DNA of 64,000 nucleotides from Aporrectodea caliginosa (GCA_020284085.1 JACEVL010001161.1:2400344-2464343), one strand, 5' to 3'. Positions 22,999 to 36,461 are shown, counted from the stretch's first letter. Numbers and translations are program-made. Notes: generated by a model not told the origin, from the sequence alone.

Positions 22999-23853
22999 CG
23001 GCTTCACGATACGATTATCTATTACATACACTCTCAGAATATCGGCTTATCCCAAGACTATGATATCTTTAGTTCTCTTCGTATTGTCTCATCCAACACG
23101 GCGTCTGTTGGGAGCGGCGGATTCCTCTATCATATAGCCTTCCTGAGCGTGCCCTTTTTTTTAGATTGCACTCCCTTATATACGTTCCTAACATATCGAC
23201 CTGTGTCTATAGAACATAATGGTAACGGCGCTATAGAAGGCATTAGATTAGAATTCCCTTTGTCCCTCTCTATCTACATCTCCCCATTCTTTCTTCAATT
23301 TCTAGTCCAAAGCGCTACAAACGCATCGTTCGATCTAATACCCTTTCTTGCCCTCGTGTGGCCTAAATTTCTCTCTATCCTATCCTCTGTTAAGTGTTTC
23401 TCACTCCTAATGTGTGTGACCTAATATCTCTCCTCTCTTAATTATTTCTCACTCCTGTTGTCTGCCCAAGTGCACTTTCCTTTCGACATCCCTTGCTCCT
23501 TGGCAACTATACCCTACCCTTCATCTGCTTCCCTCTTCACCTTTGTTTCCTCGAGTAGATTTTCCCTATTGCATTAACAAGTTTAGTCCTTGGTCAATAG
23601 CATTATACTTTCTTATCATTCGTTCATACAGTGTCTCAATATTTATGTCATAATGTTATGAATTTATAAACCTTTCTTAACCCGTCTTTCTAATTACCTA
23701 TCCATGTCGTATAAGTACAATTGTTCATAGTTCTAAATACTTGACCAATTGTTTTGTATCATCATCTGCCTCGGAGTCATTACAATATGGCCAACTATCA
23801 AATTTAGACTGTAAAATAGGTCTATAAACACCCTCAGTTAAGTTATTGTGCAT

Positions 23854-23884
<31 letters not shown>

Positions 23885-25574
23885 GCCTATAATAGGTATA
23901 TATATATCTATCATAATTATATATACCTGTTATAACTACACCACTCCGAAAGTGCCAGTCCCAAGTCTCGATGAAGGAGTAGGGCGACTCTAATGATCTT
24001 TGTTATCACAGTGTCGTTAAACTGAAACGACTACTGATAGGCATAATTAGACTATATGAAAATAATGAAAACTCACAATCGTGTATTCTTGGTAGTAGGT
24101 CTACTATGAAGAGAACGTTGGCGATCTGGGTGTTTCTTTGTGGCCGGCAGTCAGACACTTCTGAACTTCAGGAAACCACACTAACCATTAATATGACTGG
24201 ACGGTTTTTTCCCACCATTAAATTAAGACTTCCGCGTGCTGATTAATAGAGATTTTACGTCCTTGCTCGTGATCACGGGGAAGTCATGCTCTAATGACTT
24301 TTAGCCTAACTCCATAGTTTAAGGAAGAAGAAGGCAACATGCCAAACGGTGATTGCTATAAAAAACCATTAAGCACGACAAAAAGAAAGAGACATAGCCT
24401 ACGTCGATACGGAGATATACAAAGACAAAGAAAGATACTGTCAAAGACAGACAGACAGACATGATTCGTGTTCGACATCCCTATGGTATTATGCAATCAT
24501 ACTATTCAGTCATATTTATGCTAAATAATAGCATACTCGCGCTAATGGCCCGGTTAGCTATAGACCTTTGTGTTCACTTAGCATACAATTATATATATAT
24601 ATATATATTATATATTCGATATTCGCTGTATAAATACGGCGAGAGTCGACATAGGTCCCAACCAAATATTAGACACGCAACAGCTCCGCCGACACAGTTC
24701 GCATACCCCAACAGACAGACAGACAGACAGACGGATACACGCGCAGTCATCGACACAGAGACAGACAATTTACACAAATAAATAGGCCGACATGCACACC
24801 CAGACGCATACAAACATATAAGCGGTAAAAAGACTGAAAGGCAGCAAAAACAATAGACAGACAGAGACAGATACACAGACATAGAAAGACAAAGGCAGAC
24901 TGAGACAGATACACAGACATAGAAAGACAAAGACAGACTGAGACAGAGTGCATAACAAATTGATTAATCTGCGCTTTGCCTGATAATTGAAAAAGTCGAA
25001 CGTATACAAAGAGAGATTTCCTCTGCATCCGGCGCTACGCTTAAATGGCTGAAGTCACGCATTGTTGACAATTAAAACAAAACAGTGGCATAGACGAATG
25101 ATTAAAATACCAATTCAATGCATATACGGATCGATCGAAAACATCGATGGATAGATCAACGAATCGATAAAGTTATGAATAATTGGACTATTCAAACTGC
25201 CGTTTAATCCTTAAGCAGTTAATGGTCTTGACTATTATAGCCAACAGTTAAACCTGAAGACCTACACTCGAACAGTGAATATCAGCCTGTATTACCAGGC
25301 CCTACAGAGGCTGAGAAAGGCCTCAAACTAGAGGCTGTTCGTCCATGTCAGTTACCTAGCAATACTCTTAGAGAAATTCACGATGCTAATATCTTCGGCT
25401 GCTCGAGGTTTGAGATAATGCGCCAAATGCAGAATTCTCTTATATTGCACCAGTTATGTTAGAGTAATGCAGAGTCACGTCTTCTCCAAGTCTCCAAACA
25501 TTTTCAGATTTTGTGGCCCATTGACACTGCTAGTAGAAGTAGTTTCAGTTTAATTAGTGTGGTAACAAAGATCA
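22999..25574. other. Unassigned intergenic sequence with AT and GACA microsatellites
   Basis: A plus-strand open frame at 22990-23424 (144 codons) has no recognisable domain or splice context and is probably chance. (AT)n tracts at about 23850-23885 and 24590-24610; GACA/GAGACA tracts at about 24710-24735 and 24850-24950. Confidence 0.35.
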
Positions 25575-25850
25575 TTAGCGTCGCCTTCCTCCTTCATCCA
25601 GGCTTGGGACTGGCACTGCCTGGAATTGGGGCATGGACGTGCAGTGGCGGAGTTATTGACACTGGTATTAGAGTGAATAGAATTTAAATGGATAAAAACC
25701 GTATAGACCAAATAAGAGTCGGCTGGATATAGTGGAAGTCCTTGATAAATGACCATTCTGTCCCAGCTGATTGGACCTATAGGCCTTCTCTCACAGTCGA
25801 AATATATAAATCGACGAACGTTAAGGTATACGGTAAGGTCAGGTAAGATC
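25575..25850 (-). mobile_element. Repeat fragment shared with 13.1 kb, probably LINE-derived
   Basis: CCAGGCTTGGGACTG and GACGTGCAGTGGCGGAG match 13111-13287. The minus strand reads SQAWMKEEGDA across it. Confidence 0.4.
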
Positions 25851-26239
25851 AAATTAACTATCTGTAACTAAATGCGTATCCCTGCACAAACTGAGATGAA
25901 ATAAATATATGGGGCAACAGATGCCGTACAGCAACAGAAAAAGGAACAGCTGGAAAACACCTGGAAAACATTAATTCTTATGCGTTCAGTGGTTACGTAA
26001 AATGCCGGGTAGACTAATAAAAGAGAATTTCGTATCACGCACTGAGATACGAACTGTGGGCGCAGAGTCACAGGACCGACGCTTAACCATCATGGACATA
26101 TATAGGGATTTTATAGACAACATAATTATCAGTTTTATTTAGCCAATATTCAGGCAATGTATCATTGCCTTTTATTACTTGAGAGTAAGTAAGTAAGTAA
26201 GGATATTCTTCATTGAGAAGCACTAGCAAACTATAGAGG

Positions 26240-26480
26240 CTGTTATACAGCGCGGCGTAGTGATGCAGAAGCGACGCAGAGGCTGCTTCCTGTATATTCA
26301 GCGACCTGGGTTCAAACCCTCATGGTGCGTGGCAAAAAGTGTAGTTCATTCCGGTCTATTTGCATCCAAATGGTTGGGTGCACAGAGGATCCGTCTATGG
26401 TGTTATGCAATTGTGGGAAGAAGTTATTCAGCGACCGTGGAAACCCGGAGACCAGTTGCAAGGCGATCCATAGATCACAC
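26240..26480 (+). mobile_element. Possible tRNA-derived SINE, single copy
   Basis: GGCGTAGTGATGCAGAAG (A-box-like) is followed about 45 bp later by GGGTTCAAACCC (B-box-like). No second copy in the window and no clear tail, so this is uncertain. The preceding (AAGT)n at about 26186-26202 could be an unrelated tail. Confidence 0.35.
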
Positions 26481-26654
26481 AGGTTAATATAGGCTGCGTC
26501 AAATGAGACATTTTCCAGCAGGGAGTTTGTTGGACTGACCTTATTCAACGACCTCCTATATATACACAAGACGGAGCTTTCTTTATCTATAGCTGAATAG
26601 AGGCGTTGAAGCAACCGGAAGCCGCTGGAAACAAAGCGTCATGAGAGTGGGCGT

Positions 26655-27045
26655 GCATGATTGAGACAGACAGAGAGAACGAGAGGGAGAAGGAGATAAC
26701 GAGAGCGAGAGAGAACGAGAGACACACAGAGAGGGAACGAGAGGGAACGAGAGCCAAAGAAAACGAGAGAGAGAGACAGACAGAGAACGAGAGAGAGAGA
26801 ACAAAAGAGAGAGAACGAGAGAAAGAGAGACAGACAGACAGAGGAGAGAGAGAGAGAGAGAACGAGAGCGAAAGAGAACGAGAGACACACAGAGAGCGAA
26901 CGAGAGGGAACGAGAGCCAAAGAAAACGAGAGAGAGACAGACAGACAGAGAACGAGAGAGAGAGAACAAGAGAGAGAGAACGAGAGAAAGAGAGACAGAC
27001 AGACAGAGGAGAGAGAGAACGAGAGCGAGAGAGAACAATAATATT
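26655..27045 (+). repeat. Polypurine GAGA/GAACGAGA tract with a 163-bp duplication
   Basis: Nearly all purine on the plus strand for about 390 bp. GACACACAGAGAG at 26721 recurs at 26884, so two units of about 163 bp are present with few changes. Such mirror-rich purine tracts can form triplex (H-DNA). Confidence 0.9.
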
Positions 27046-27359
27046 ATTGCAGTGATTCTTTCAACTTATCGGCCACTTGCAAATCAAATAATTTCGCAAA
27101 ATATTTATCCACCTTTCGACTTTTCACATAATAGTTCAACAAGTTCTTCAGCCTAGCTGTAAACATTGTATAGGCCTTTCTACGTTTCTTCAGCTGTCTT
27201 CTTCGCGTCAACAAACTTTGATTTATACTCTCTCGGTGTCAACTTTAATTGTTTCAACAAGTGTTGTTTCACTATCTCAATCTTTACACGGACCTAAGTA
27301 TATATGTCGGTCTATCTGCGTTTACCTCATATATATACCATATATATATGTATATATAT

Positions 27360-27394
<35 letters not shown>

Positions 27395-27782
27395 CTTTTC
27401 TCTTCGATTTGCTCTACTTTGCTTCCCTGTGTCTTTTTATCTTTGTTTGCATCTCTTTATCTCAATCACTGTATTCTGTCGTTTTACATGTCACCACCAG
27501 TATGGGAATTGTCAAAAAATAACTGTTTCACTATCTTAGACGTTGATTTATGTGCAGTTTGGCTGTGAAATGTAGACTTTACAATGGGATCCTAAAAAGA
27601 CTAGGAGGGGGGTTGAACCCCAACCCCCCGGCAATTCTCACCCTGGTCACCACGATGATCTACATGTACCTGTGTGTGTTATCTATGTTGTCTCTTTCTC
27701 TCCGTCTGTTTGTCTCTCAGTCTGTTTCGGTTTGTTTCTTTTCCCTTCTTCAACAGAATAAACGAAGTCTATTCGTTGTAAC
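27046..27782. other. Unassigned sequence with an (AT)n tract
   Basis: (TA)n at about 27330-27392 with an internal palindrome TATATGTATATATATGG. No gene recognised. Confidence 0.4.
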
Positions 27783-28385
27783 TAGTGTTGTTTTCGTTAA
27801 CGATAACTAAAACGAAAACCTTCGTTAACGAAAACAAAAGGTTTTAGTTAACTAAAACTAAAACTAAAACGAAAACTAGAGGAAAAACGATAACGAAACA
27901 AAAACTAAAACTAACCAGTCGAAACTAATAATAACGAAAACACATAACGAAAACCAAAACGAAAACACATAACGAAAACCTAGCGTCTTAGGATATTCAA
28001 TGTTTTTGGATATAGGGCCTACGCGTTTTATAATCAGCACTTCGTTCGGTAATCTTCCGATCTTTGGAATTCTATATGATGTCCGAACTAAATTTAGGTG
28101 GTAGACATAAAACTAGTGGTGTATGGTACTGTTTTAAGTATCGATTAGAAACAGATTGTAGCGAGTGAATCCTTTTGGTGCTAAAAGCTGTATGCGGGAA
28201 AAATATTGCCAGACTCGGCGAAATAACTAAAACTAATAATAACTAAAACCCCTAGCATGTGAAACTAATAATAACTAAAACTAAAACTTGGCGAAATAAC
28301 TAAAACTAATAATAACTAAAACACCTAGCATGTAAAACTAATAATAACTAAAACTAAAACTCAAGGCAAAACTAAAACAACACTA
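27783..28385. mobile_element. hAT-like MITE with AACTAAAAC subterminal arrays
   Basis: Left end TAGTGTTGTTTTCGTTA, complement of the right end TAGTGTTGTTTTAGTTT; perfect 8-bp duplication gttgtaac. The body near both ends is dense in AACTAAAAC, AACGAAAAC and AATAATAACTAAAAC motifs, likely multiplied transposase-binding or structural repeats. No ORF. Confidence 0.9.
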
Positions 28386-29704
28386 GTTGTAACGTGATAA
28401 GGAATCGCTATTATACGGAGTCGAACTAAGACAGACTTTGTAAGATCGCTCTATAATTCACCTACGGGTTTTTCGTACACTTCAATTCTCATCTCGTATG
28501 TTACGCTCTCTCAGTCACATGCTTGCATGCAACAGAAACATACACTGCAGCAGTACAACATATCTAGATAAGGATACAAATATATGATCGCTTTGTATGG
28601 CAAACATGGCATAACGCTAACCACTTTAGGCCTACCTCATTTGCATGACATTACATTAAGCCCTATATATTACGTTGCACTGCATTGCATTTTAGAGCAT
28701 AACATAGCACTTGATCGCCTGGCTTTCCATCGCATATCATATAGAATTGCATTAAATGCGATTAAATCGTAATAGATTTTTCACTTGCCGCAATCGAAGC
28801 GTACAGAGTCAACACGTCGTCTGCTCGATCTGTGTAAGGCCGTTGCTCGCGTATTATGATCGTCTTCTTTCTGATTGCTTCCGATGATCAGATCCAACTG
28901 ATCCGTGCTCTAGACAATCACACATCAATAATTCCTCTTCTCCAAGTCTCCTCCTTCTCCTTCTCTGCCTCCCCCTTCCTCTCAATCTCCTTCTCCGCTG
29001 CTGTCAAGTGCGGTCAGTCGGTCGGTCGCTCGCTCAGTCGGTCGTAGGCTGACGGAAGGACGGAATGAAGTCGAGACCAGATGAAGACAGAGCGACTCTC
29101 AGTCGATGAATAAAAGCCTCGTTCACTGTTTCTCGCCCACAACACCGCTCGCCGTCTTTTATCGGAAACCGGTTTCAGCCGCCGTCGGCCGCTAGCCGGA
29201 ACCGGTTCACGTCGAACCGTCCGATTCCAGTTCTGCTCACGGGCAATACGGCCAACCAAAAACCTAGCTTTGCTTATCTAATGTAATGTGATGTATTGCA
29301 ATGTAATGTAATTTGAAGTGATGTAATGCAATGCAGGGCAACAGAGGGCAATTCGAGACGAGACGTGGTAAGCAAGGTAATGAAGTTAAGGTCATGTGAG
29401 GTCAGACAAGACCTTAGACAAGAAAAGTCAATCTAAGGCTGAACGATGAGGTATATGTAATGTAAAATTAGGATAAAAATAATAATACATACATACAATT
29501 ATGTATATATATACATATATGCGTAGGTCTACGTGCGCACCGACGTGCATGCACACATGCATACAATTAATCACATGCATACAAACAACAACAACCGTGC
29601 GTTCATACCTAATGCCACGTACATGTATAAGAAATCACGCAATGCAAAAGGTATGTATCGTCACGCCAACTCTATAGTATTACCTGATTAACGGTAGGAA
29701 AACA
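28386..29704. other. Unassigned intergenic sequence
   Basis: Contains a TCGGTCGGTCGCTCGCTCAG patch at about 29015-29045 in a locally GC-rich stretch (28900-29260). No convincing ORF, start or splice site. ATGTAATG-type short repeats at 29285-29335. Confidence 0.35.
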
Positions 29705-30180
29705 ATTCTTCAGAGAGAGAAAAAAGAAAGACAGACAGAGACAGAGAAAGAGAAACAGACAGACAGGGAGACAGACAGACACAGACGCAGAGACAGACAG
29801 ACAGAGACAGAGAGAGAGAAGACAGACAGACAGACAGAGAAAGAGACAGACAGGGAGACAGACAGACACAGAGGCAGAGACAGACAAAGAGAGACAGAAG
29901 GAGAAGACAGACAGACAGACAGACAAGCCGACAGACACAGCACCAAAGGACCATGTTTCGGCCTATCTTTTATAGTTATGCTTTCCATAAATTTGCTCTC
30001 CATATGAAAGCCAACCGATGTTTGAGTATTCTTGGAGTTTCTGCCTCTCTGTATCTCTCTCCTCTCTCCTTCTCTCTGTCACTGTCTGTCACTCTCTTTT
30101 TGTCTCTCTGTTCTTCTTTCTCTTTCTGTCTGTCTCTTTCTTTCTCTCTATCTCTTTGTATTGCAATAAATTTGTCTCTC
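29705..30180. repeat. Polypurine block followed by polypyrimidine block
   Basis: 29705-29945 is GACAGACAGAGA-rich purine on the plus strand; 30035-30180 is TCTCTCTTTCTG-rich pyrimidine. They could pair with each other as a long imperfect inverted repeat around about 90 bp of ordinary sequence. Confidence 0.8.
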
Positions 30181-30297
30181 TTTCCTCTGTGTTTCAATCT
30201 GTTGCCAGGCTGTCTCTCAGGTTTCTCTTCTTCCATTCTTTCCATTTCCTAATTCTTTCCTGGCTCTTGCTGTCCGTCTGTATCCTTGCGGTATAGC

Positions 30298-30348
30298 CCA
30301 GGGGTTTGCAACATACAGCCCGTGGGTCGGGTCCAGCCCCTGGAGACA
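30298..30348. mobile_element. Possible hAT left end
   Basis: CAGGGGTTTGCAACATACAG followed by CCCGTGGGTCGGGTCCAGCC resembles hAT ends of the CAGGGGT...GGCCCG type. No partner end seen. Confidence 0.35.
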
Positions 30349-30672
30349 TTTTTATATTATCAATGTACCTGTATTCTTCCTTCCCTCCTTACATTATTTA
30401 CATAGGCCTAAATTCTCCACCATACATATTTAAAGTATTTCTTTATTTTCATTCTTACACTCTTCCCCCTTTCTGCCTGTTTGCTTTCAGTAGGTCAAAC
30501 ATGCTTGTGTTTTAGTAGCCTCTCCCTTCTCTTTCTTCCATCACGTATATCATGTAAGTTCTTTATGTCATTCTATGTATATGCACATTATCAATATGTG
30601 TGTATGTGCGTGCCTGACAGCCTAATAACTCTCCCTTTCATGACATCGATTCTTTTCTCTAGTAGCTTAGTT

Positions 30673-30737
30673 TGACGTCACACCTCTTCTCTTCGTCTGA
30701 CGTCATGCCTTTGTTTGACGTCATTTTGCGTATAAAG
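30673..30737 (+). promoter_or_regulatory. Triple CRE (TGACGTCA) cluster with TATA motif
   Basis: Perfect TGACGTCA palindromes at 30673-30680, 30698-30705 and 30716-30723, followed 8 bp later by TATAAAG at 30731-30737. Full CRE sites bind CREB/ATF dimers, and a TATA motif this close is typical of a cAMP-responsive core promoter. No coding exon is visible immediately downstream, so the target transcript is unknown. Confidence 0.5.
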
Positions 30738-31117
30738 ACGATCGTGCGATGCAATTATCCCATAGAAAACGATAAAGAACCCAACAGAGTCAGAAGAAAG
30801 GCTTCTTAGACCGTATATAGTGGCCAATAGAAAGCAATAAAAGTGCGTCTATTTCTGCAGCCTTATATATGGGCTCAGTCAATAGCGGAGGCCTATTGAC
30901 TAAATCAGCCATTATTATGCTCCATATTACGCTGCCTAAGTTCCTATATATGTTCCTATATTATAGTCGTAAATCTCTAGGTCGTAATTATAGGTCGATG
31001 CTATATATAACAGCTAAAACAAAAACGTCCTTCACATGGTTTTCAATGGAAAATGTCGTCAAACACGCAGCGATAGAAAACTACCTGGTACTCAAAATAC
31101 GCTGTATTAAGTGTTCT
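30738..31117. other. Sequence downstream of the CRE cluster
   Basis: No ORF with recognisable product. If the cluster is a promoter, the first exon would be non-coding or very short here. Confidence 0.3.
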
Positions 31118-31292
31118 GATACATACATACATACATACATACATACATACATACATACATACATACATACATACATACATACATACATACATACATACAT
31201 ACATACATACATACATACATACATACATACATACATACATACATACATACATACATACATACATACATACATACATACATACATACATACAT
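31118..31292 (+). repeat. (TACA)n microsatellite
   Basis: About 43 nearly perfect TACA units, ending ATGCATGCAT. Confidence 0.97.
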
Positions 31293-31534
31293 GCATGCAT
31301 CATAGGCCTACTTGCATATATACATAGGGTACCGTATTAGGCCTATAAGAAAACTATATGCCGCCTACTAAACCTAAAATAGAGAAAAATACCATTACAT
31401 AGGTACAGTATATACATTTGTGTTTATAATATCCTATCTAGCCTATATATGCAAGTATAGATCAGAGAGTGCTTCTGAATCGTTGCTTCGAGTCATCGAC
31501 TGCTTACGAACTACGGGCCTACGGCACTCAAATC

Positions 31535-32062
<528 letters not shown>

Positions 32063-32343
32063 TGTATAAATATGCATTTAGCTTTGTATGTATGCATGTA
32101 TGTATGTATGCATGTATCAAGACCCTTAACATAGCGCAGTTTGAGTACCCCACAATTGCCCAAGTCTCCACCCAAAAGACGATAGCATGCAGTCTTAATA
32201 GTGTCATGAATCGCAACTTAGGAAATCTTCGTCAATCTTTGACTTCTGCTGACGTGTGACAGCAACATATATTGGGTCTTCGTCGGATTCAGCCACAGAG
32301 AGTAGGCCTACAACCGAGGAGTAGCAGTAGACTACAGTGGTTA

Positions 32344-32634
32344 AATTGTATGTATGTATGTATGTATGTATGTATGTATGTATGTATGTATGTATGTATG
32401 TATGTATGTATGTATGTATGAGCACTTGTTATAGCGCCCCTTCAAGATTTCTACTCAGAGGCGCTCCCGAATACAGGGCGGACACTGAATCGGAGTTTCA
32501 CGCCGAAGCGCATGAGCAATTGCGAGTGAAGGACTTGCCCAAGGTCCCTACTCGGCGGCTTGAGGTGGATTCGAACCCGCAACCCTCCGGCTGCAAGGCA
32601 CCGAACATACCCCTACACCACCGCCCCCACAAGG
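32344..32634 (-). mobile_element. tRNA-derived SINE, family 3, complete
   Basis: Reading the minus strand: A-box-like TGGTGTAGGGG, B-box GGTTCGAATCC, a body with GGCGTGAAACTCCGATTCAG, then GGGAGCGCCTCTGAGTAG, CTTGAAGGGGCGCTATAAC and a (CATA)n tail at 32347-32420. The last 45 bp before the tail match the 3' end of the LINE at 51880-53314, so this SINE carries a LINE-type tail. Confidence 0.9.
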
Positions 32635-32982
32635 CCACAACAATTGCTCATCAAGAGGCAGCGTATACGTCCAATTTAGATCTAAACGAATGTGATGATG
32701 AAGCATAAATGAACATTACATAATTGTTCTAATAACAGCCACCAATGCTGACCTGTTCCGCTCTATTTTGTTGCTTTCGACAGTCCATGGCATTGTACCG
32801 AATCCTGCTTATTATTGCAAACCTTCAAAAATTCCGAAGCTGCTTCTACTGCACTAAGGCGACTCTTACACTTCAAGAGACATTGTGAGTCTACATGCTC
32901 TTCTATGTTGCTCCAGTCATTGTGACATTGTCTGACAAAAAGTTCACGAGTCGCAACATACACGCAGCAGGGTGCACAAAAC
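32635..32982. other. Unassigned sequence
   Basis: Nothing recognised. It ends in the target duplication of the element at 32983. Confidence 0.3.
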
Positions 32983-33312
32983 CAGTGGCCTCACTAGGGG
33001 TTGCGAGGGGTGTGGGCCGCACCGGGTGACACCTTCAGAGGGGTGACACCAAAATGGTAATAACTTATTAAAAAATTGTGGGCAGAGTTTCTCCATAAAT
33101 TTATTATTTTTAAATTAACAATAACATATAACAACAATTTACCTAAAGCTGAAACTCTATGCTAATTTACTTTTTAACCGTCTAATGCGCTCCGGGCATT
33201 TTAGGAGTAACATTAGTACAGAATCATTACTAAGGATTCTGTATGGTCTGGTAAGGGAGGAGGAGCTCCATGGTTACCGCACTGGGTGACACCAACCCCA
33301 GTGACGCCACTA
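32983..33312. mobile_element. hAT-like MITE, 330 bp
   Basis: Left end CAGTGGCCTCACTAGGGGTT, complement of the right end TAGTGGCGTCACTGGGGTTG; perfect 8-bp duplication cacaaaac. GGGTGACACC occurs near both ends. No ORF. Confidence 0.92.
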
Positions 33313-34577
33313 CACAAAACACACCATCTTGTTTAACATTGTATTACTGTATAACAAAGGTGAACGCGATCGAGTCTTTGAATATAGCCTACTGCTTGAT
33401 ACACGTCTCTTGTTCTTTACAATTAGCCTACACGTTGCGACCCTTTCCGTGTTTTGTTTGGAACAGGTTTTTCGGCTAAAATTTTGAACTTTTCCCTGTT
33501 CGATAGTGTTCTGTAGAAATCTATGTTACCAATGTCAAATTCAGTTACCTCAGAACTGTTTGCTGATGTAAAGATTCTTCACCATGTATGTGCATGTATG
33601 TGTGTAGGCCCTATATTTTTATATGTCCCTTCTCAAAATAATTAAGACTCAGTAGGGTTTATCATAAAAATATATTTATATAGCACAAAACAATCTGTAC
33701 AAGAATACTCGGTCGACTCAACAGGAGCACATTGGACGAAACCAGTGCAGTTCACACAAAATTGGGACGAACCGTTAAGAGCTACCTTGCTTAACAAACA
33801 TCTCGGTTTGTCACAGAAGACAGTGAAGCCGACTCTATCTATTTAACTTTCAAGATAACTCTTAACTACACAACTGGAGACTTGACTGAACCTAAACCCA
33901 AAAATACGCTAGATTTAGTCACATCAACTTCTAATGTCAAGCTCCTCTGTAAAATCTGGCTTAGCCTATATATAGCGCTTAAACCAACACCAAACCTCTT
34001 CAGAAACTAGTCAAGCATATCCTCCTTCCTGCAAGGACTGGATTATATACCATACTGTACCTTCCTTCATTATAGGGAACTAATTTACAATATTCATATT
34101 ATGCATGCATATCTGTGTATATATGCATGTGCATGTGTGTATGTGTATATGAAAGTATTTATGTATGCATGCATGCATACATCTATTTAGACCTAAGTAT
34201 GCATTTTTGTACATACGTATGTCTGTTTATGTATGCACGTAGTGCGTATGTACTACATTATAAGTACATATGTGTGTATGTGTGTGCATATATGTATGTA
34301 TGTATGTCTGTATGTAGATATATGTATGTAAGTATATGAATGTGTGAGTATATACTGAGTCTATTCAAAGTGCATGATTATGATATAGATGATGTTGAGA
34401 TAGGTGTGTGTATGTGTGTGTACATGTATGTGTGTCGTGCCTTATCGGTTGTTAGCGACCGTTTTTTGCCATCGTGACAGCAAACAATGGATATTGGTCG
34501 TGACACTTAGAGTTACGCTTCACGCTCAATGTCTCTGATGAACGACAAAGCACTGAAGCGTATACCAACAAAAAGAC
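33313..34577. other. Unassigned intergenic sequence
   Basis: Includes TATATAGCACAAAAC (33677) and TATATATAGCGC (about 33968), similar to LINE 3' ends, and a TATG/TGTATG-rich stretch at about 34100-34340. No gene recognised. Confidence 0.35.
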
Positions 34578-34606
34578 CACAGCAGCAGCAGCAGCAGCAG
34601 CAGCAA
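34578..34606 (+). repeat. (CAG)n microsatellite
   Basis: Nine CAG units; the polyglutamine frame around it has no recognisable domain. Confidence 0.9.
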
Positions 34607-34715
34607 CTATGGTCAGATTGTATGTTCTCGACAAGAGATGAAATCGTGCTCATATCGACCGCGCTTAGGTACATAAAGACGGATTGTCTCGCTCGATCTC
34701 CGTCTTGTCTCTGCC

Positions 34716-34880
34716 TGACTGACTGACTGAATGACCTACTAACTGAATGACTAAATGACTGACTGAATGAATGACTTACTGCCTTACGGATTGACTGACT
34801 GACTGAATGACTTACTGACTGAATAACTGAATGACTGACTTATTGACTGACTTATTATCTGACTGACTGACTGCTTACTG
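34716..34880 (+). repeat. (TGAC)n degenerate array
   Basis: CTGACTGACTGAATGAC-type units with AATG and TTAC variants over about 165 bp. Confidence 0.9.
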
Positions 34881-35032
34881 TCTAATTGAAGTGTACATTT
34901 TATAGGCAATTAAATCTGAAAGCGCATGATAAGAGACATAGTTGGATAGTGGAGCTTAATAAAATGCGTAATAATAAAAATAATAATATTAATCGTAAAC
35001 TCCACATTTCTAAAACGCAACTTTAAAGATAA

Positions 35033-35102
35033 GCGCAGAGCACCAGCTTATTCACGAGCGCTGCGTCGTATCAGAGGGGTTGTCCAGAGATCGATGTCCA
35101 AT
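35033..35102 (-). mobile_element. LINE-A 3' end fragment
   Basis: Complement reads GGACAACCCCTCTGATACGA, then GCGCTCGTGAATAAGCTGGT and GCTCTGCGC, the LINE-A end. It abuts the LINE-B tail at 35103. Confidence 0.75.
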
Positions 35103-36034
35103 CGACTACAGTAGTACAGTAATGTAATGTAATTAGCAACTTCTATTGCGCCGGTGTCTAATGCACAAAGCATCAACCGATGGCGCATCAAAACAATCCG
35201 TAATCAGGTCAACATCCAGAAGATCAGTCCGTAAGAGACAGAGAGGCAGCCTAAGGTGGATAAGCAATTTGAAAGAGGTAAGTTTTCAGCCGAGAACGAA
35301 ACGACACAAGCGACTGAGCGCAGCGCACAGATACAGGAAGAGAGTTCCAAAAGGCAGGCCCAGCAACCGAAAAAGCTCGTTCACCGAGAACAGTTCTTGA
35401 TTTAGGTATGACCAGACAAAGACAATCAGATGACCTCATTGAATAATGATAAGTCAGAGGAATAAGAACAGATTTTAAATATTGTGGTTGGCTAGAGTTC
35501 AAAGTTTTATAAACTATGAGACCCAGTTTGAAACGAATTCTTTCAAGAACAGGAAGCCAATGCAGAGATTTAAGCAGAGGGGTTATATGTTCATATTTGG
35601 ATGTATTAGTTATGGCCATAGGCGTAACTTTCTATTGTGACGGTGGTGTCCGGTCACCACCACTTTTTAAAGTGGTGGTGATAGTCACCACCACTTTTTG
35701 GTCCTGCATTGAAATATATTTTTTAACATGAAAGCATTTGGCTGTCTATCGTCTAGGCTCTTTCATGCATATTTAACATCGCAATGGCGGCAATGCTGAT
35801 GATAGAGGCCTTCACAGTGTGTCCACACTACCTTACATATGTTTCGTTACCTAATTTGGTGACATCATCAGTTTTGTTTCTATAAAAGGTAAAATTATCA
35901 AATTCATATGGAAAAATGGATCGAATGATTCGATTAATTTTAAAGAGACCGCGAAAGGTTATAACTGTGATTACAATGTATCATGTTTCGGTGGTAGGGT
36001 GTAAGCTCTAACTGCAATCTATGGTAATTTAGCG

Positions 36035-36461
36035 GGTAAACCGTAGTTTTGGCTGCATGGTAAATTATTTTATATTATCAATTTAAAATGGAAGCTGGAT
36101 CGATAAAAATAATTTTTTGCCTATGTAGAAGTTGGATTGATGAAACTAATTCTATGTTTCAATGAAAGCTGGATCGATGACGATTTTTGTTTAACAAGAA
36201 GTGGGATTGACGAAAATAATTATTGCCTAAAGAGAAGTTGGATTGATGAACAAATTCTTGATTAAGTAGAAGTTGGATTCATGACAATAATTCTTGCTTA
36301 AACAGAAGTTTGATGAAAATTTTTTCTCGTAACTGGAAGCTGGATTGATGACAATTATCATGGATATTGGTATACTGCTTAGGCTACTTACCAGCGTCAA
36401 GTACGGCATGGAGAATTTGAAGACATTGAAATAATTTACCAACCTAAGCTACGGGATAACC
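36035..36461. mobile_element. MITE family M with internal tandem array
   Basis: Termini GGTAAACCGTAGTTTTGG and, from the right, GGTTATCCCGTAGCTTAGG, both running into GGTAAATTATT; perfect 8-bp duplication atttagcg. The interior is about eight diverged units of 36-40 bp around AGAAGTTGGATTGATGA. Second copy at 61134-61623. The superfamily is not certain: 8-bp duplications fit hAT, P or Merlin, and the GG start fits Merlin better. Confidence 0.9.

Noticed and set aside
22990..23424. 144-codon plus-strand open frame
   Set aside because: Hydrophobic, no domain or motif, no start context or splice signals; overlaps the edge of a tandem duplication. Most likely chance in AT-rich DNA.
34529..34726. 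Polyglutamine ORF
   Set aside because: Short, depends on the CAG microsatellite, and has no domain on either side.
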